Assembly: GCA_023230265.1 (NCBI GenBank)
Contig: JALNXR010000061.1
Location: 1 to 9,874 of the forward strand
Reading direction: 5' to 3'
Origin: Bacteroidales bacterium
GTDB lineage: Bacteria > Bacteroidota > Bacteroidia > Bacteroidales > UBA932
Length of the DNA stretch: 9,874 bases
Part shown: piece by piece, positions 7,325-9,874 of the stretch
Layout of the letters: each line of letters opens with the position of its first letter
Numbering within the stretch: the first letter of the stretch is position 1
The notes under the pieces: model-generated
Told to the model about the DNA's origin: nothing
The model's input: only the letters and a program-made list of their open reading frames with translations
The model's database searches: none
Position numbers and translations under genes: made by a program

Positions 7325-8503
7325 TTAAATTATGTTTTCTGCAACTGAGCGGAATCCTTCCATCTTTGCAAGGTCCGGAACACCGATTAGTTCTACCGGA
7401 TCAGCAACTCTCTGCCAGGTCATTTTTTCTGCAAACTGTTCAAGTGTTCTGACCCCTCCGCCGCTCCAGCTGTATGATCCAAAGAGTGCATATTTTTTAT
7501 TCTTTGGATTAACAACTTCAAGTTCGTGACAAAGATTTGCCATCATCGGATGAACTCCGGTATTGTAGGCACAGGAGCCGAGCAAAAGAGAGGAGAATTT
7601 CCAGATATCGCTGATTATATAAGAAGAGTGGGTTTTGGAAACATCATATATTCTTATATTTTTAATCCCTTTTGCAGCAATGAGTCTTGCCGCGTAGTCT
7701 GCCATCTCCTCAGTGTTACCGTACATTGATGCCACGGCAATAACCACACCCGGAACAGATTCATGGCGACTCCATTTGTTATATAGTGCGATTGCCTTTC
7801 CGGGATTCTCTCTCCAGACCGGACCGTGTGAGGGACAGATAAATTTGAGGGGGATACCCTCCAGTTTGGCAAAAGCTTTCTGAACCATATTGCTGTATTT
7901 CCCTACAATATTAGAGTAGTACCTCCTCATCTCATCCTCATAGCGATACTCAAAATCTATCTGATCGTCAAAAATTCCTCCGTCCAGTGTGCCGAAGCTC
8001 CCGAAGGCATCACATGAAAAGAGTATTGAGTCAGTGGATTCATAGGTCATCATTGTCTCAGGCCAGTGAACCCAGGGGGTAAGCACAAAATTGAGTTTAT
8101 GGTATCCAAGATCCAGGACAGTCCCGTCAGTCACCTCCAGGAACTGCTCTTTCGGGATCTTGAAGTATGTCTCAGCCATTTTGATAGTCTTACTGTTACC
8201 GACAATTCTCAGATTAGGATATCTGTGCAGCAACATACCGGCCATACCTGAGTGATCAGGCTCCATATGATTGATTATAAGATAGTTCAGCTCTTTTCCA
8301 TCCAGGATTTCTGCTATACTTTCTATGTAATCATTCCTGGACCCGAATTCCAGAGTGTCAATCAGTGCGCTTTTATCGTCGGCAATCAGATATGAGTTAT
8401 AGGATACGCCCTGTGGTAAAGGCCAGTTATTTTCAAAAAGATGCTTCCTTCTGTCGTTGGTTCCAAGATAATGGACTTTGTTGCTTATTATTATCTTCTC
8501 CAT
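7325..8503 (-). CDS. A-type flavodiiron protein (FprA-like O2/NO reductase)
   Basis: Flavodiiron proteins reduce O2 to water and/or NO to N2O in the cytoplasm of anaerobes. The 392-aa length fits a class A enzyme with only the two core domains. The N-terminal metallo-beta-lactamase-like domain (1-about 245) carries the diiron ligands: HMEPDHSG (His79, Glu81, Asp83, His84), WVHWPETMMTY (His146), SCDAFGSFG (Asp165) and CPSHGPVW (His226). The C-terminal flavodoxin domain (about 253-392) has the FMN phosphate loop ASMYGNTEEMA at 258-268 and the FGSYSWSGGG flavin-contact loop. There is no rubredoxin or flavin-reductase extension, so it needs a separate electron donor such as rubredoxin. The ATG at 8503 follows an AT-rich leader with no Shine-Dalgarno site. 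It is first in the gene run and precedes hydG, which suggests it helps protect oxygen-sensitive enzymes. O2 versus NO preference cannot be read from sequence. Confidence 0.95.
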   Translation of the reverse strand: MEKIIISNKVHYLGTNDRRKHLFENNWPLPQGVSYNSYLIADDKSALIDTLEFGSRNDYIESIAEILDGKELNYLIINHMEPDHSGMAGMLLHRYPNLRIVGNSKTIKMAETYFKIPKEQFLEVTDGTVLDLGYHKLNFVLTPWVHWPETMMTYESTDSILFSCDAFGSFGTLDGGIFDDQIDFEYRYEDEMRRYYSNIVGKYSNMVQKAFAKLEGIPLKFICPSHGPVWRENPGKAIALYNKWSRHESVPGVVIAVASMYGNTEEMADYAARLIAAKGIKNIRIYDVSKTHSSYIISDIWKFSSLLLGSCAYNTGVHPMMANLCHELEVVNPKNKKYALFGSYSWSGGGVRTLEQFAEKMTWQRVADPVELIGVPDLAKMEGFRSVAENII

Positions 8504-8517
8504 TTAAACTGTTTAAA
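8503..8517. promoter_or_regulatory. Perfect 7-bp dyad touching the flavodiiron start codon
   Basis: TTTAAAC-T-GTTTAAA is a perfect inverted repeat with one central base. It abuts and by one base overlaps the start codon of the flavodiiron gene. The position suits an operator or an mRNA-level control site. It does not resemble FNR/CRP-type TTGAT-ATCAA or HcpR-type TTGTGA sites, and AT-rich DNA makes such dyads by chance, so this is only a candidate. Confidence 0.25.
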
Positions 8518-8603
8518 ATTATTTAATGTTAATAATTTGACTATTATCTGTGATATTGAATATATACTTTAACCTATTAGTAATACTTATATGCTCTGTT
8601 TGT
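8504..8603 (-). promoter_or_regulatory. AT-rich spacer, probable promoter region of the flavodiiron-to-ispG gene run
   Basis: This is the only non-coding gap of any size in the window. It lies between the ligA stop and the flavodiiron start and is strongly AT-rich, holding a second short dyad TATTA-G-TAATA at 8575-8585. I find no GC-rich hairpin followed by T residues, so no clear terminator for ligA. I also find no clean Bacteroidota -7 box (TAnnTTTG) on the minus strand. Promoter function is inferred from position and base composition only. Confidence 0.35.

Positions 8604-9874
<1,271 letters not shown>

Noticed and set aside
7325..8503. Generic metallo-beta-lactamase or RNase J-like hydrolase
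   Set aside because: The H-x-E-x-D-H diiron set plus a fused flavodoxin domain with an S-M-Y-G-N-T phosphate loop identify a flavodiiron protein.
8575..8585. TATTA-G-TAATA dyad as a ligA terminator
   Set aside because: Its arms are only 5 bp of A/T pairs with a one-base centre; no stable stem or T-run follows.

Overview
The window looks like part of an anaerobic Bacteroidota (probably Bacteroidales) chromosome. This rests on a TTQG-type IspG, a lipoprotein with the 'C-x-N ... PPSGGPRDTIPPV' start typical of that phylum, a long RelA/SpoT protein with the RDWVS-PK-NGYEALH block, AT-rich leaders without clear Shine-Dalgarno sites, and oxygen-sensitive or anaerobic enzymes (HydG, a flavodiiron protein). 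GC content is moderate, about 40-45% by eye. The taxonomic call is inference. All genes lie on the minus strand, so transcription runs from high to low coordinates. Coding density is very high and there are no mobile elements, CRISPR arrays or RNA genes.

Layout in the direction of transcription: the 3' two thirds of ligA (NAD-dependent DNA ligase; enters at the right edge, ends at 8604); a 100-bp AT-rich spacer, the only real intergenic gap; then a tightly packed seven-gene run. That run is an A-type flavodiiron protein (8503-7325), a YihY/BrkB-family membrane protein (7296-6337), hydG ([FeFe]-hydrogenase maturase, 6337-4925), a broken relA/spoT homologue (4919-2677), an Ig-like-domain lipoprotein (2702-885), a small outer-membrane beta-barrel protein (888-283) and the first 92 codons of ispG (276-1). 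Junctions in the run are overlaps of 1, 4 and 26 nt or gaps of 5-28 nt, so one transcript is likely, probably starting in the spacer.

The main surprise is the (p)ppGpp enzyme. Its HD hydrolase domain and its synthetase/TGS/zinc-finger/ACT part are in different frames. The junction (about 4602-4605) lacks the conserved segment expected between 'FGEKIA' and 'TKIKSAF' (roughly x-I-V-D-G). This fits a deletion of about 16 bp better than a single-base error. The two pieces overlap by 4 nt as GTGA, so the downstream piece could be translated by coupling.

Functionally the run mixes oxygen and nitric oxide detoxification (flavodiiron protein), biogenesis of an oxygen-sensitive hydrogenase (HydG), isoprenoid synthesis by an Fe-S enzyme (IspG), stringent response and cell-envelope proteins. 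Apart from the broken RSH gene and the envelope pair of unknown role, these are ordinary housekeeping or anaerobic-metabolism genes. I see no clear new multi-gene system.
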